Part shown: positions 47,005 through 55,322 of the stretch, one piece after another
How the letters are laid out: each line of letters opens with the position of its first letter
Numbering within the stretch: position 1 is the stretch's first letter
Notes under the pieces: model-generated
Seen by the model: the letters and a program-made list of their open reading frames with translations, nothing else
The model's database searches: none
Told to the model about the DNA's origin: nothing
Position numbers and translations under genes: made by a program
Source of the DNA: Pleurocapsaceae cyanobacterium CSU_1_1
GTDB lineage: Bacteria; Cyanobacteriota; Cyanobacteriia; Cyanobacteriales; Xenococcaceae
NCBI GenBank assembly: GCA_012034765.1
Contig: JAAUOU010000011.1
Location: 1 to 64,000, forward strand
DNA: 64,000 nucleotides
Direction of reading: 5' to 3'

Positions 47005-48324
47005 CTAACCATTCACAACGGCTAAATTGGGCATTACTTTCATTTCTATAGGTGTATAATCCACAGGTTCGCCATCAACTACTAAAATACCTTGATCAGT
47101 TAAAGGTTCTAGCTTAAAAGCGCTGACTTTGTAATATTCCATGTGAGGTAAGCTGAGGTGTTGCCCTTTTCCGCAACGTAAAAGAGCTTGTAGCAATTCC
47201 CAGCGGGATGTTCCCTGGCGCATTACTAAAACATCGATCGCCCCATCATTTATGCTGGCATAAGGCGTAACGTTCATATCATGGGCAGCCCAAGGGGTAT
47301 TCATCGCCCAGAGAAAGATAAAATTGTCTTCCATTACCTGCCAACCTGTTGGCGATAAGTTTTCCTGTTTCTGGGTATGCTCAAAATCAGGATGAGGAAG
47401 ATAAGAAAATCTGCCTTTGTAAGTACGCAGTAAACTCAGCAGCATGACGGCATAAACATCAAATCTTAATGCACCTAAAAACTTGAGCTTTTCTGACTCG
47501 ATATCGACATCACTAATTAAACCCCAAGCAAGGGACAAAAAACTATAATACTCTTGACCATTTTGAGTAACGCTAGCTAGATCAAAACTCTGTTGTTTAC
47601 CCTTGGCGATCATAAAAGCAGCATTAAGCGGATCGTAGTTTTCTTTGGCAGATTCTAGTATAGATTTACACAAACCGTTGCCCGTACCTCCAGGAATTAT
47701 CCCCAGAGGTAATTTAATTGCTGTTTCGCGATCGCCACGACTCATTAAACCAGCGATCGCGTCATGAATCGTACCATCTCCCCCCACAATTACTAACCCG
47801 TCTAGTGCCGATAAATTGAGATTACCCACAAAGTTTTTAGTATCGGCTGCACTGCAAGTTTGTGTGACGGTGTAGGTTAAATTACTGCAATCTAATAATG
47901 GACGCACCTGCTCAAATACCTTACTAGCTAGTTTCTGACCGCTATTGGGATTGATCACAACCTGTAACTTTCGACATTTAATATCTGCGTCGATTGCTTG
48001 ACCAACTAGAGTATTATTAATTGCTTGCTGCCATTGCGATCGCGTTGCCAAATCTGCACAGGTAAAATAATATTCCCGCAATACTCGACGTTCTTTTTTA
48101 GCTATCAAACCAAATGTTTGCTTGGGATAAGCTGACACCAAGAGACAAGGCTGGCGATCGTCTCCATGATTAACCAGTGCAGTACCCACCACATCATCTA
48201 GGCAAAGCTGCCGTTTAATTCTCTGATGCTGCCAAAACAAATAATCTTTGGTTAAGATACCTGGTTCTGTTGCCGTTTCAGGATAACTAGCTAGTTTGCT
48301 TTGAAAAATGACGTAGTTTTCCAT
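47005..48324 (-). CDS. sphingosine/diacylglycerol kinase-like lipid kinase
   Basis: This 439-residue protein has a DAGK catalytic domain from about residue 117 (VVINPNSGQKLASKVFEQ), ATP loop VIVGGDGTIHDAIAG and GIIPGGTGNGLCKSI. The end VDGEPVDYTPIEMKVMP matches eukaryotic long-chain-base kinases. The first about 110 residues form an extra N-terminal domain, as in those enzymes and unlike the shorter YegS type. It should phosphorylate a long-chain base or diacylglycerol. It is the second lipid kinase in this window (compare 25140). Confidence 0.88.
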   Translation of the reverse strand: MENYVIFQSKLASYPETATEPGILTKDYLFWQHQRIKRQLCLDDVVGTALVNHGDDRQPCLLVSAYPKQTFGLIAKKERRVLREYYFTCADLATRSQWQQAINNTLVGQAIDADIKCRKLQVVINPNSGQKLASKVFEQVRPLLDCSNLTYTVTQTCSAADTKNFVGNLNLSALDGLVIVGGDGTIHDAIAGLMSRGDRETAIKLPLGIIPGGTGNGLCKSILESAKENYDPLNAAFMIAKGKQQSFDLASVTQNGQEYYSFLSLAWGLISDVDIESEKLKFLGALRFDVYAVMLLSLLRTYKGRFSYLPHPDFEHTQKQENLSPTGWQVMEDNFIFLWAMNTPWAAHDMNVTPYASINDGAIDVLVMRQGTSRWELLQALLRCGKGQHLSLPHMEYYKVSAFKLEPLTDQGILVVDGEPVDYTPIEMKVMPNLAVVNG

Positions 48325-48483
48325 TCAAATCAACATTAGATTAATTAATTTGACTGCTTACCGCTGTAAACGGTCTGTGATTCTAGCTTTTAGCTTTTAG
48401 CCCTTAGCCTTCAGACAACCTCTTAAATCTAGAACAACGATAAGCTCAATCAATAATCATAGTGGATTTAGTATTAGTAATCG

Positions 48484-48504
48484 CTAATCACTAATCACTA
48501 ATCA
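48484..48504. repeat. tandem heptamer repeat (CTAATCA x3)
   Basis: Three exact copies just after the hemF stop codon, one more instance of the heptamer type scattered in this genome. Confidence 0.9.
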
Positions 48505-49533
48505 CTTCTCCTGCCAATTAATCCAATCTTGAGGCTTAAGAAATGTCTCGTATAATTCTGCTTCAGGAGTATTAGGTTCAGGTTGATAATTGTATTGCCA
48601 GCGAACTAAAGGTGGTAACGACATTAAAATCGATTCAGTTCTTCCATTGGTTTGTAAACCAAAAATAGTCCCACGGTCATAAACTAAATTAAATTCTACA
48701 TAGCGTCCACGGCGATATAACTGAAAATTGCGCTCTCTTTCGCCATATTCTAGATCTTTGCGTCTGGCGATAATTGGCAGATAAGCTGGCAAAAAGCTTT
48801 TGCCGCAGTCTTGCACAAAGCTAAAAATATCCTCCCAACTGCGGTGATCGACTTCTCCCAACTTATTGCTATACTCCGCTGCTGCTTTATCTGGATGAGG
48901 TCCTTTGTATAGTTGACCTGTACCATCTTGATAGTCAAAGAACAGTCCGCCTACTCCCCTAGTTTCCTGACGATGTTTGAGATAAAAATACTCGTCGCAC
49001 CAATATTTAAATACGGGATGATATTCAGGATGATGGCGATCGCAAGTTTCTTTATATGTCCGATGAAAATGGGCAGCGTCTTCGGCAAAAGGATAATAGG
49101 GCGTTAGATCCGCACCACCACCAAACCACCAAACTGGCCCCGCCTCAAAATAACGATAATTAAGATGAACTGTAGGAATGTAAGGACTACGGGGATGTAA
49201 TACCATGGATGTTCCTGTAGCATAAAATCCATGTCCTTCCGCTTCGGGACGTTGTTTAAGGATTGAAGGAGGTAACTGACTCCCCCATACTTCGGAGAAA
49301 TTCACTCCACCCTGTTCTAAAATACCGCCATTTGCCAGGACACGCGATCGCCCGCCTCCACCTTCTTCTCTCTCCCAACTATCTTCCTGGAATTTTCCCC
49401 CGCCATCGACTGATTCTAAACCAGCACAAATTTCATCCTGTAACTGTTTCATAAACTGACTTACTCTTTCTTTCGAGTCAGCAGGAGGTTGGTCAGGTTG
49501 CTTTTTGGTGGGGTTAGTATTTATGGCGGTCAT
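48502..49533 (-). CDS. hemF: oxygen-dependent coproporphyrinogen III oxidase
   Basis: This 343-residue enzyme of heme and chlorophyll synthesis oxidatively decarboxylates coproporphyrinogen III to protoporphyrinogen IX. Family motifs include [19 protein letters not shown]-like [39 protein letters not shown] and [16 protein letters not shown], followed by [17 protein letters not shown]. The full length is present with no frame damage. It is transcribed alone. Confidence 0.95.
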   Translation of the reverse strand: MTAINTNPTKKQPDQPPADSKERVSQFMKQLQDEICAGLESVDGGGKFQEDSWEREEGGGGRSRVLANGGILEQGGVNFSEVWGSQLPPSILKQRPEAEGHGFYATGTSMVLHPRSPYIPTVHLNYRYFEAGPVWWFGGGADLTPYYPFAEDAAHFHRTYKETCDRHHPEYHPVFKYWCDEYFYLKHRQETRGVGGLFFDYQDGTGQLYKGPHPDKAAAEYSNKLGEVDHRSWEDIFSFVQDCGKSFLPAYLPIIARRKDLEYGERERNFQLYRRGRYVEFNLVYDRGTIFGLQTNGRTESILMSLPPLVRWQYNYQPEPNTPEAELYETFLKPQDWINWQEK

Positions 49534-49670
49534 ATAAAAGATTTAAAAATTTAGATCATAAAACTACTTTGTTTACCCTATCTCGATCTGGTGTAATCCC
49601 ACCAGCACTGGCAAGCAGGAACAATTATATCTTTACGAATTCGCAAAATTCCTTAACGAAAATACAACTT

Positions 49671-49697
49671 CCCTAATTCCCTAATTCCCCAATTCCC
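49671..49697. repeat. octamer repeat (CCCTAATT) overlapping the sufR 3' end
   Basis: Three near-exact octamers. The sufR stop codon (49681-49683) lies inside, so the last residues of the protein (ELGN) are repeat-coded. The unit is the complement of the GGGAATTA unit in the MITE-like elements at 18.6 and 23.5 kb. Confidence 0.85.
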
Positions 49698-50336
49698 TTT
49701 TCTCAATGGAATATCCACAACGATGTTCCCCATCGTTAATCCACTGAGTCCGCTGTACAATACAGTCAGGCAATACCGCCGCAAACATTTCTAGTTCATG
49801 ACCACAAATACTGGGATAGGATTCCGCGACATCGGAGATGGCACAGTTATGTTCTACCAAGACAAAACCCTGGTTCTGCGGAGGAGAGGGTTGGTGTAAT
49901 TCTGCCATGTATCCTTCCTCTTGTCTTAACTGCACCAATTTAGCAATACGCTGCTGTAGGTTGCCTTTGCCAAGGCGATCGCGATATTCCGCTGCCTTAC
50001 GCTGCCACTGTTTCTCTAAAACCAGACTTACCTGCTCTTTGCCGACGGTTTCGGCTAAAGTATCTAAAAAACTCACGGCGAATTCACTATACTTTTGGGG
50101 ACTCAGCGATCGCGTCCTGCACTACTCAACTGATACAGATGCTGTGGTCTACCCATGCCTTGCTGTACTGAATGATATTCAATCAAGCCATCCGCTTCTA
50201 ATTCATGCAAATGGCGACGAACAGCTTGGGGACTCAAATTTAAATCTTGAGCTACTTGGCTGGCGGCTGCTTGTCCATGCTTCAATAAAGCTTGGAGAAT
50301 ATTTTGTTTAGTAGACGGTAAACCAGTGGTCGTCAT
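49681..50336 (-). pseudogene. sufR: sufR, Fe-S cluster biogenesis repressor, frameshifted
   Basis: SufR is the DeoR-type [4Fe-4S] repressor of the suf operon. The N-terminal HTH part (50103-50336) ends with YQLSSAGRDR and a premature TGA. The second frame carries FLDTLAETVGKEQ and the four cluster-binding cysteines with exactly the known spacing C-x12-C-x13-C-x14-C. Restoring one missing base near 50102-50106 gives RDR-L-SPQKYSEFAVSFLDT, a natural join. The single indel may be a sequencing error, since SufR is normally kept and its binding sites next door are present. It is divergent from sufB. Confidence 0.88.
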
Positions 50337-50393
50337 CGTCTTGAGGGCTATTGTGGGAAATAATAGAGGTCAGCCAAATTTATTCGACTTAAA

Positions 50394-50407
50394 CAACATC
50401 TTTATTG
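50394..50407. promoter_or_regulatory. likely SufR site 1 (CAAC-N6-ATTG)
   Basis: CAACATCTTTATTG lies in the sufR-sufB intergenic space and is preceded by ACTTAA, as is site 2. It differs from the published CAAC-N6-GTTG palindrome by one base. Confidence 0.55.
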
Positions 50408-50430
50408 CTAATGTAACTTACAATATACTT

Positions 50431-50449
50431 AAACAACAAATTTATTGTT
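50431..50449. promoter_or_regulatory. likely SufR site 2 (near-perfect palindrome)
   Basis: AACAACAAATTTATTGTT is an 18-bp near-palindrome with the CAAC-N6-ATTG core (50434-50447). It sits 40 bases downstream of site 1 and about 140 bases before the sufB start. Confidence 0.6.
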
Positions 50450-50585
50450 AAACTCAGACGAAATGTTTCGTCAAACAATCTAAATCAATCTTAAGTTAAT
50501 TCTACCGAAGCTGTAACAAGATTTACCGATCGCAGCTTGTCAAAATTGCAGACACAACAAAAAAAATCGTCATTAATTTCTCATT

Positions 50586-52025
50586 ATGAGTGCTAACGTC
50601 AAAACTCTAGTTAATCAGCCCTACAAATACGGTTTTACCACTAAGATCGAAACGGAACAAATTCCTCGTGGTTTGAGCGAAGATGTCGTGCGTCTGATCT
50701 CGGCGAAGAAAAACGAGCCAGAATTTATGCTAGAGTTTCGTCTTAAAGCCTATCGTCAGTGGCTGAAAATGAGCGAACCCGAATGGCCTCATGTCAGTTA
50801 TCCCGCGATCGATTATCAAAATATTGTCTATTATTCTGCACCGAAAAAGAAACAAGAAAAGAAAGGTAGCTTGGATGAAGTAGATCCAGCGATCTTGGAA
50901 ACTTTTGAGAAGCTAGGCATTCCTTTGTCAGAACAGAAAAGACTGAGTAATGTCGCGGTTGATGCCATTTTTGACAGTGTTTCCATCGGCACAACTTTTA
51001 AAGAGAAGCTAGCGGAAGATGGGGTAATCTTTTGCTCAATTTCCGAAGCACTAGAGGAACACCCCGAACTCGTTCAGAAATATTTAGGCAGTGTGATTCC
51101 TGTGGGGGATAATTATTTTTCGGCTTTAAACTCCGCCGTGTTTAGTGATGGTTCTTTTGTCTTTATTCCCAAAGGCGTAACCTGTCCGATGGAACTATCA
51201 ACCTATTTTCGGATCAACGATGGTGATACAGGACAATTTGAACGTACTTTGATTGTGGCGGAAGAAGGTGCGTCGGTGAGTTATCTTGAAGGCTGTACTG
51301 CACCGATGTTTGATACTAATCAGCTTCATGCTGCGGTAGTAGAGTTAGTAGCGTTAGATAATGCCGATATTAAATACTCTACAGTGCAAAACTGGTTTGC
51401 TGGAGACGAAAACGGGAAAGGTGGTATCTATAACTTTGTGACCAAGCGTGGCTTGTGTAAAGGCGTTAACTCCAAAATCTCTTGGACTCAAGTAGAAACA
51501 GGTTCAGCAATTACTTGGAAATATCCCAGCTGCGTTTTAGTCGGCGATAACTCCGTGGGGGAATTTTATTCCATCGCTTTAACTAACAACAAACAACAGG
51601 CGGATACAGGTACAAAAATGATTCATGTGGGCAAAAATACCCGCAGTACAATTATTTCTAAAGGTATTTCTGCGGGAGACTCTCAGGGTAGCTATCGTGG
51701 CTTAGTTAAAATTGGCAACAAGGCTACTGGTGCGCGGAACTACTCCCAATGCGACTCGATGCTCATCGGCGACAATGCCGAGGCGAATACCTTTCCTTAT
51801 ATCCAGGTAGATAACAACACAGCCAAGGTAGAACACGAAGCCTCTACCGCTAAAATTGGTGAAGAACAACTATTTTACTTTGCTCAACGAGGTATTTCCG
51901 AAGAAGATGCGGTTTCTATGCTGGTAAGTGGTTTTTGTAAAGATGTGCTGAACGAATTACCAATGGAGTTTGCAGCCGAAGCTGATAAATTGTTAAGCCT
52001 TAAGTTAGAAGGAACAGTTGGTTAA
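50586..52025 (+). CDS. sufB: Fe-S cluster assembly scaffold SufB
   Basis: This 479-residue protein is the main scaffold of the SUF system, where clusters are built by SufB with SufC and SufD. The conserved blocks [20 protein letters not shown] and [11 protein letters not shown], and the core [18 protein letters not shown], are all present. It has a normal length and no frame damage. In most cyanobacteria sufC, sufD and sufS follow directly, but here a terminator and unrelated minus-strand genes follow. Control by the divergent sufR is expected. Confidence 0.96.
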   Translation: MSANVKTLVNQPYKYGFTTKIETEQIPRGLSEDVVRLISAKKNEPEFMLEFRLKAYRQWLKMSEPEWPHVSYPAIDYQNIVYYSAPKKKQEKKGSLDEVDPAILETFEKLGIPLSEQKRLSNVAVDAIFDSVSIGTTFKEKLAEDGVIFCSISEALEEHPELVQKYLGSVIPVGDNYFSALNSAVFSDGSFVFIPKGVTCPMELSTYFRINDGDTGQFERTLIVAEEGASVSYLEGCTAPMFDTNQLHAAVVELVALDNADIKYSTVQNWFAGDENGKGGIYNFVTKRGLCKGVNSKISWTQVETGSAITWKYPSCVLVGDNSVGEFYSIALTNNKQQADTGTKMIHVGKNTRSTIISKGISAGDSQGSYRGLVKIGNKATGARNYSQCDSMLIGDNAEANTFPYIQVDNNTAKVEHEASTAKIGEEQLFYFAQRGISEEDAVSMLVSGFCKDVLNELPMEFAAEADKLLSLKLEGTVG

Positions 52026-52053
52026 TTAAGCCAAGACAAAAAACTTTTTTATG

Positions 52054-52090
52054 AAGCGATCGCTCTAAAGACAGCGCGATCGCTTTTTTA
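52054..52090 (+). terminator. intrinsic terminator after sufB, built from HIP1 octamers
   Basis: AAGCGATCGC pairs with GCGATCGCTT around a 12-base loop, followed by TTTTT. It lies 28 bp after the sufB stop. Its presence supports sufB being transcribed alone. Confidence 0.85.
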
Positions 52091-52175
52091 TTGATAATTT
52101 AATTACGATCAGGTAGATGCGATCGCTTTATTCAAAAAACCTTAATATATTTATAGTGTTTGTTAATTTTATTCT

Positions 52176-52723
52176 TCAATTTTGATATTCATTATCTTCT
52201 ATAGCAAGCTTTTCTTCAATTCTTCCTTTAATAATCCCTTTTTGTTCCCAAGATGTAGTAATTTGCATGATCTGTTCCTGTTCCTGTAATTCCATTTTAC
52301 TCAATTGAGATTGAAAAAGCGTCTCTTCATCGCGTTCAAGATTGAGATAAGTATCAATGAAACCCGAAATTAATTGCATTCTGGCTGGATCTAGCTTGAG
52401 AGTAACTAGAACACGAAGACACTGAGCTTTAAGAGACTACAAAAATAGCGAAACATCCTTTGATTAAATTTGGGAGCATTAGAAGCTTGATTCTCGATAT
52501 GAACTAGAAAAGAGTAATCTTGTTCCTGAAACTTAGCCAGCGCCACAATATCCAGGATCTTCTTTTCGCCTCGAACCAAATCGGGAAACAGTTCTTTATC
52601 GACAAATTGAATCGAATCAGTATCAAGATATTCAAGAATTGGAGGGAAGAAAAGTTCCAGGAATTCAACGAAGAAAGTAGTTAAAAGCTCTTTAAATAGT
52701 TGGTCGTGATTAATCTTAGCCAT
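52176..52723 (-). pseudogene. Rpn/DUF4351-family PD-(D/E)XK nuclease relic
   Basis: Two frames are present. The first (52406-52723) opens MAKINHDQLFKELLTTFFVE and has the nuclease-like FVDKELFPDLVRGEKKILDI, with the motif K in LAKFQ, and HIENQASNAPKFNQRMFRYF, all typical of this mobile-nuclease family. After the FRYF stretch the usual central part is missing and the frame ends. The second (52176-52379), in another frame, codes for the C-terminal part beginning MQLISGFIDTYLNLE. Deletion of about 100 residues plus a frame change makes this a pseudogene. Confidence 0.8.
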
Positions 52724-52760
52724 AAATACAGTGTAGAGGATCGAGTCAACACCATTTGAT

Positions 52761-52863
52761 AGAGCGATCGCTTCTTTGTAGAGTGGGCAAAATAACCTAG
52801 AGCAAAAAACGTTTCAAGATGAACGTAGATAATTTAATTGCAATTAAAATAAACGCGATCGCC
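52761..52863. repeat. direct repeat, copy 1, flanking the TA pair
   Basis: The block starts AGAGCGATCGCTTCTTTGTA, then GAGTGGGCAAAATAACCTAG, and ends with AATTTAATTGCAATTAA and CGCGATCGCC. It matches 53499-53586 closely, with about 14 extra bases in the middle. The two copies bracket the RelE-like toxin-antitoxin genes. Confidence 0.8.
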
Positions 52864-52953
52864 TTGTAAATAAGTATTAATAAAATTGGCGATCGCACTA
52901 ATGCTTCTTTGTTAGTTTGAACGAGGGAAAAAATGCTCTCAAAACCACTAAAG

Positions 52954-53214
52954 CTATTTATTTCCTAGCAATTTGTCATATTCTGCATGTGTTCCAATCC
53001 AAAACCATGCAATATTACCATTTTCCTCTACCGCTAAAGCGCGATAATGAATGCCAATCCGCACTGACCAAAACTGTCCTACCTTTTTGAAATGTAGGGA
53101 TGGATATCGTGAATCTTGCTTGAGTAAGTCATAGCAACGATCTGCTAAACTTTGGATTTCATCTGGTAATTGTCGATAGTGATACCAAAAGTCAGGAGTC
53201 GCTCGATATCTCAC
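52954..53214 (-). CDS. RelE/ParE-superfamily toxin
   Basis: This 86-residue protein has the RelE-like fold pattern: DFWYHYRQLPDEIQSLADRC (N-terminal helix), SLHFKKVGQFWSVRIGIHYRALA (beta hairpins with Arg and His) and a final FWIGTHAEYDKLL. The C-terminal GTHAEYDKLL is common in RelE/HigB toxins. It follows its antitoxin and overlaps it by 4 bp. Its target (ribosome-bound mRNA or gyrase) is not clear from sequence. Confidence 0.85.
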   Translation of the reverse strand: MRYRATPDFWYHYRQLPDEIQSLADRCYDLLKQDSRYPSLHFKKVGQFWSVRIGIHYRALAVEENGNIAWFWIGTHAEYDKLLGNK

Positions 53215-53411
53215 AAATCAGTACAACGTCCTTCTCGTAAATGTTGTAACGCCCGATCTGCTAATTTATTGAGCCGACCTGATGCAACATCTTCTTCAAA
53301 TTGCCGATCCCAGATTTCAGCATCGAACTCTGCAAACCAGATTCGGAAGGCAGTCAGTTCATCTGTAGATAATTGACTGATAGCAGTTTCAATCTCTTGT
53401 AGACTACTCAT
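53211..53411 (-). CDS. antitoxin of the RelE-like pair
   Basis: This 66-residue protein starts at ATG 53411 (MSSLQEIETAISQLSTDELT) with a longer frame upstream lacking family sequence. A helical N-terminus and an acidic C-terminal tail (EEDVASGRLNKLADRALQHL) fit small antitoxins that wrap around RelE-type toxins. The stop overlaps the toxin start by 4 bp. The tail motif FDAEIWDRQFEEDV is typical of this group. Confidence 0.8.
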   Translation of the reverse strand: MSSLQEIETAISQLSTDELTAFRIWFAEFDAEIWDRQFEEDVASGRLNKLADRALQHLREGRCTDL

Positions 53412-53498
53412 AAAGCTTGATGAACAATGTATAAACTTAACCGTACACTCCAATATGATATCGTTAACTCCCAAGCTTTGAAACCTTGGTTGATAAAG

Positions 53499-53586
53499 AG
53501 AGCGATCGCTTTTTTGTAGAGTGAGCAAAATAACCTAAAACAAAAAATGTTTCCAGATTTAATTGCAATTAATAAATGCGATCGCC
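53499..53586. repeat. direct repeat, copy 2, flanking the TA pair
   Basis: It matches the block at 52761-52863 from AGAGCGATCGCTT through AATTTAATTGCAATTAA to GCGATCGCC. It lies just upstream of the antitoxin gene. Confidence 0.8.
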
Positions 53587-53623
53587 CTATTAAAAAACCT
53601 TTGATTAGTATGAAGTGAGGTGA

Positions 53624-54859
53624 TTATTGTTTGGTTTCACTTCGTTCTATTTTGGTATCTAAAAAAAGCAAAGGTAAGGTTACGGTTACGGTTGTTCCTC
53701 GATCCACTTCACTATCCAGAACAATTGTACCCTGGTGAGCTTCTACACAGCTTTTAACGATCGCTAGTCCCAATCCAGTACCAGGAATTCTGCCGACGTT
53801 GCTGGCACGATTAAAGGGTTGAAACAGATTCTGATGATCTTTGCTAGGAATACCAATACCCCAATCTTGAATGCGGAAGATAATATCTTGTTTTTGCGGA
53901 ATCAATTCAAAGAGTACTTTATTTCCTTCGGGAGAGTATTTGATGGCATTGGCTAACAAATTGCCTAAAATATGCCTTAATAGACTTTCATCCCAAGCTG
54001 ATTGTGTGATTTTACCTTGAGCTTCAAACACAACTTCTATCTGTCTTTTATCGGCATTAAACTGTAATTGTTCTGCTAATTCTAAACAAAATAGTTCGAG
54101 ATTTAATTCTGTTAAATTACACTGAAAAGTATCTGATTCAGTTTGCCCAACTAACAGCACCTCATCCAAAAGTTGCACCATATTTTTACTGGCGTTTCGC
54201 AGCATTTGAAATAAATAGACTTTTCTTTCTTCGCTTAAAAGATCGTTTTTATTGTGTAATAGTTCCGTACAAGAAAGTACAGTAGTTAAAGGATTACGAA
54301 AATCATGAGAAAACATTGAAACCAATTCCGACTGAAAGTGATTGATTTCTTTTGCCTTCATTAACTCCGAGGTTTTTTGTTGAATTTGATTGGTCAAATT
54401 TTCATTAGTTTCTCGTAGTAAATCTGAGGCTTTTTGTCTTTCAATTGCATATTGAATTGATCTAACTAAAACATCAATATTAATCTTGCGCTTGACTAAA
54501 TAATCCTGCGCTCCTCGCCTTACAGCTTCAATTGCTAACTGGTTATCATTAGTATTAGTTAAGACAACAATCGGTAAATGAGAAAAGTTTTGCACTAATA
54601 ACTCCACAGATGACAATCCTTGACTATCAGGTAAAGTTAAATCGAGTAAAATCAAATCGAATTGCTCCTGTTTTAATCGATTCAAACCAGTTTGCAGCCT
54701 TTGGACATGAGTTAGAACAAACTGATTCAAATCGAAGTTGCGCAGAATCTCTTGTATGAGCCTAGCTTCAGCAAGATCGTCTTCAATTAATAAAATTGCG
54801 ATCGCTTTTTGCCCAGCATTAAGCTGTAACTGAGATATTTCGACGGAGCTTTTGGACAT
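53624..54859 (-). CDS. REC-HisKA-HATPase hybrid histidine kinase
   Basis: This 411-residue protein has an N-terminal receiver (about 20-140; IEDDLAEARL, LILLDLTLPDSQG, DYLVKRKI), a coiled linker, an HisKA domain with the phospho-His in MFSHDFRNPLTTVLS, and an intact HATPase (LLANAIKYS N-box, DWGIGIP, GTGLGLAI). It may take phosphate from the phytochrome module and pass it on. It lies 28 bp after the Rcp1-like gene and is the third gene of the phytochrome operon. Confidence 0.93.
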   Translation of the reverse strand: MSKSSVEISQLQLNAGQKAIAILLIEDDLAEARLIQEILRNFDLNQFVLTHVQRLQTGLNRLKQEQFDLILLDLTLPDSQGLSSVELLVQNFSHLPIVVLTNTNDNQLAIEAVRRGAQDYLVKRKINIDVLVRSIQYAIERQKASDLLRETNENLTNQIQQKTSELMKAKEINHFQSELVSMFSHDFRNPLTTVLSCTELLHNKNDLLSEERKVYLFQMLRNASKNMVQLLDEVLLVGQTESDTFQCNLTELNLELFCLELAEQLQFNADKRQIEVVFEAQGKITQSAWDESLLRHILGNLLANAIKYSPEGNKVLFELIPQKQDIIFRIQDWGIGIPSKDHQNLFQPFNRASNVGRIPGTGLGLAIVKSCVEAHQGTIVLDSEVDRGTTVTVTLPLLFLDTKIERSETKQ

Positions 54860-54887
54860 GATTTTACTGAATCAAGGTTATAAATTG

Positions 54888-55322
54888 CTATTGAGAAGGT
54901 AGAGTAACGGTAGTTAGCCAAAATTCCTCAATTCTTCTCACAATTGTAAATAACTGACTAAGATTACGAGATTTAGTAATAAAACAGTTGGCATTGAGAT
55001 CGTAACTTTGCTGGATATCATCTTCATTTTTAGAAGTAGTCAGAACAATGACGGGAATCCGTTTAAATTGAGGATTAGTTTTGATTTCTGCTAGTACCTC
55101 CCGACCATCTTTTTTGGGCAGATTTAAATCCAAAATAATTAGATCGGGACGAGATGCAGCGGCATATTCCCCTGATTGGTGTAAGTATGCCATTGCCGCC
55201 ACTCCGTCTCTAACCATTGCCATTTCATAAGTCAGAGAACTGTTTTTTAATGCTTCCTCTACTAGCCGAACATCAGCTTTATTGTCCTCCACCAAAAGAA
55301 TAGTCTTTGGCTTTTCTTCCAT
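54888..55322 (-). CDS. rcp1: Rcp1-like phytochrome response regulator
   Basis: This 144-residue receiver-only regulator starts MEEKPKTILLVEDNKADVRL, with phospho-acceptor Asp in LIILDLNLPKKDG and Lys in FITKSRNLSQL. ATG 55322 is the start within the receiver fold; ATG 55340 is 6 codons upstream. It overlaps the phytochrome gene by 44 bp or more and should be the target of that kinase. Confidence 0.92.
   Translation of the reverse strand: MEEKPKTILLVEDNKADVRLVEEALKNSSLTYEMAMVRDGVAAMAYLHQSGEYAAASRPDLIILDLNLPKKDGREVLAEIKTNPQFKRIPVIVLTTSKNEDDIQQSYDLNANCFITKSRNLSQLFTIVRRIEEFWLTTVTLPSQ

Noticed and set aside
49838-50311. 157-codon plus-strand frame
   Set aside because: It is antisense to sufR, whose cysteine spacing is exactly that of the family.
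52054-52090. HIP1 octamers as a regulatory site
   Set aside because: GCGATCGC is present throughout the genome; here the pair simply forms the stem of a terminator.
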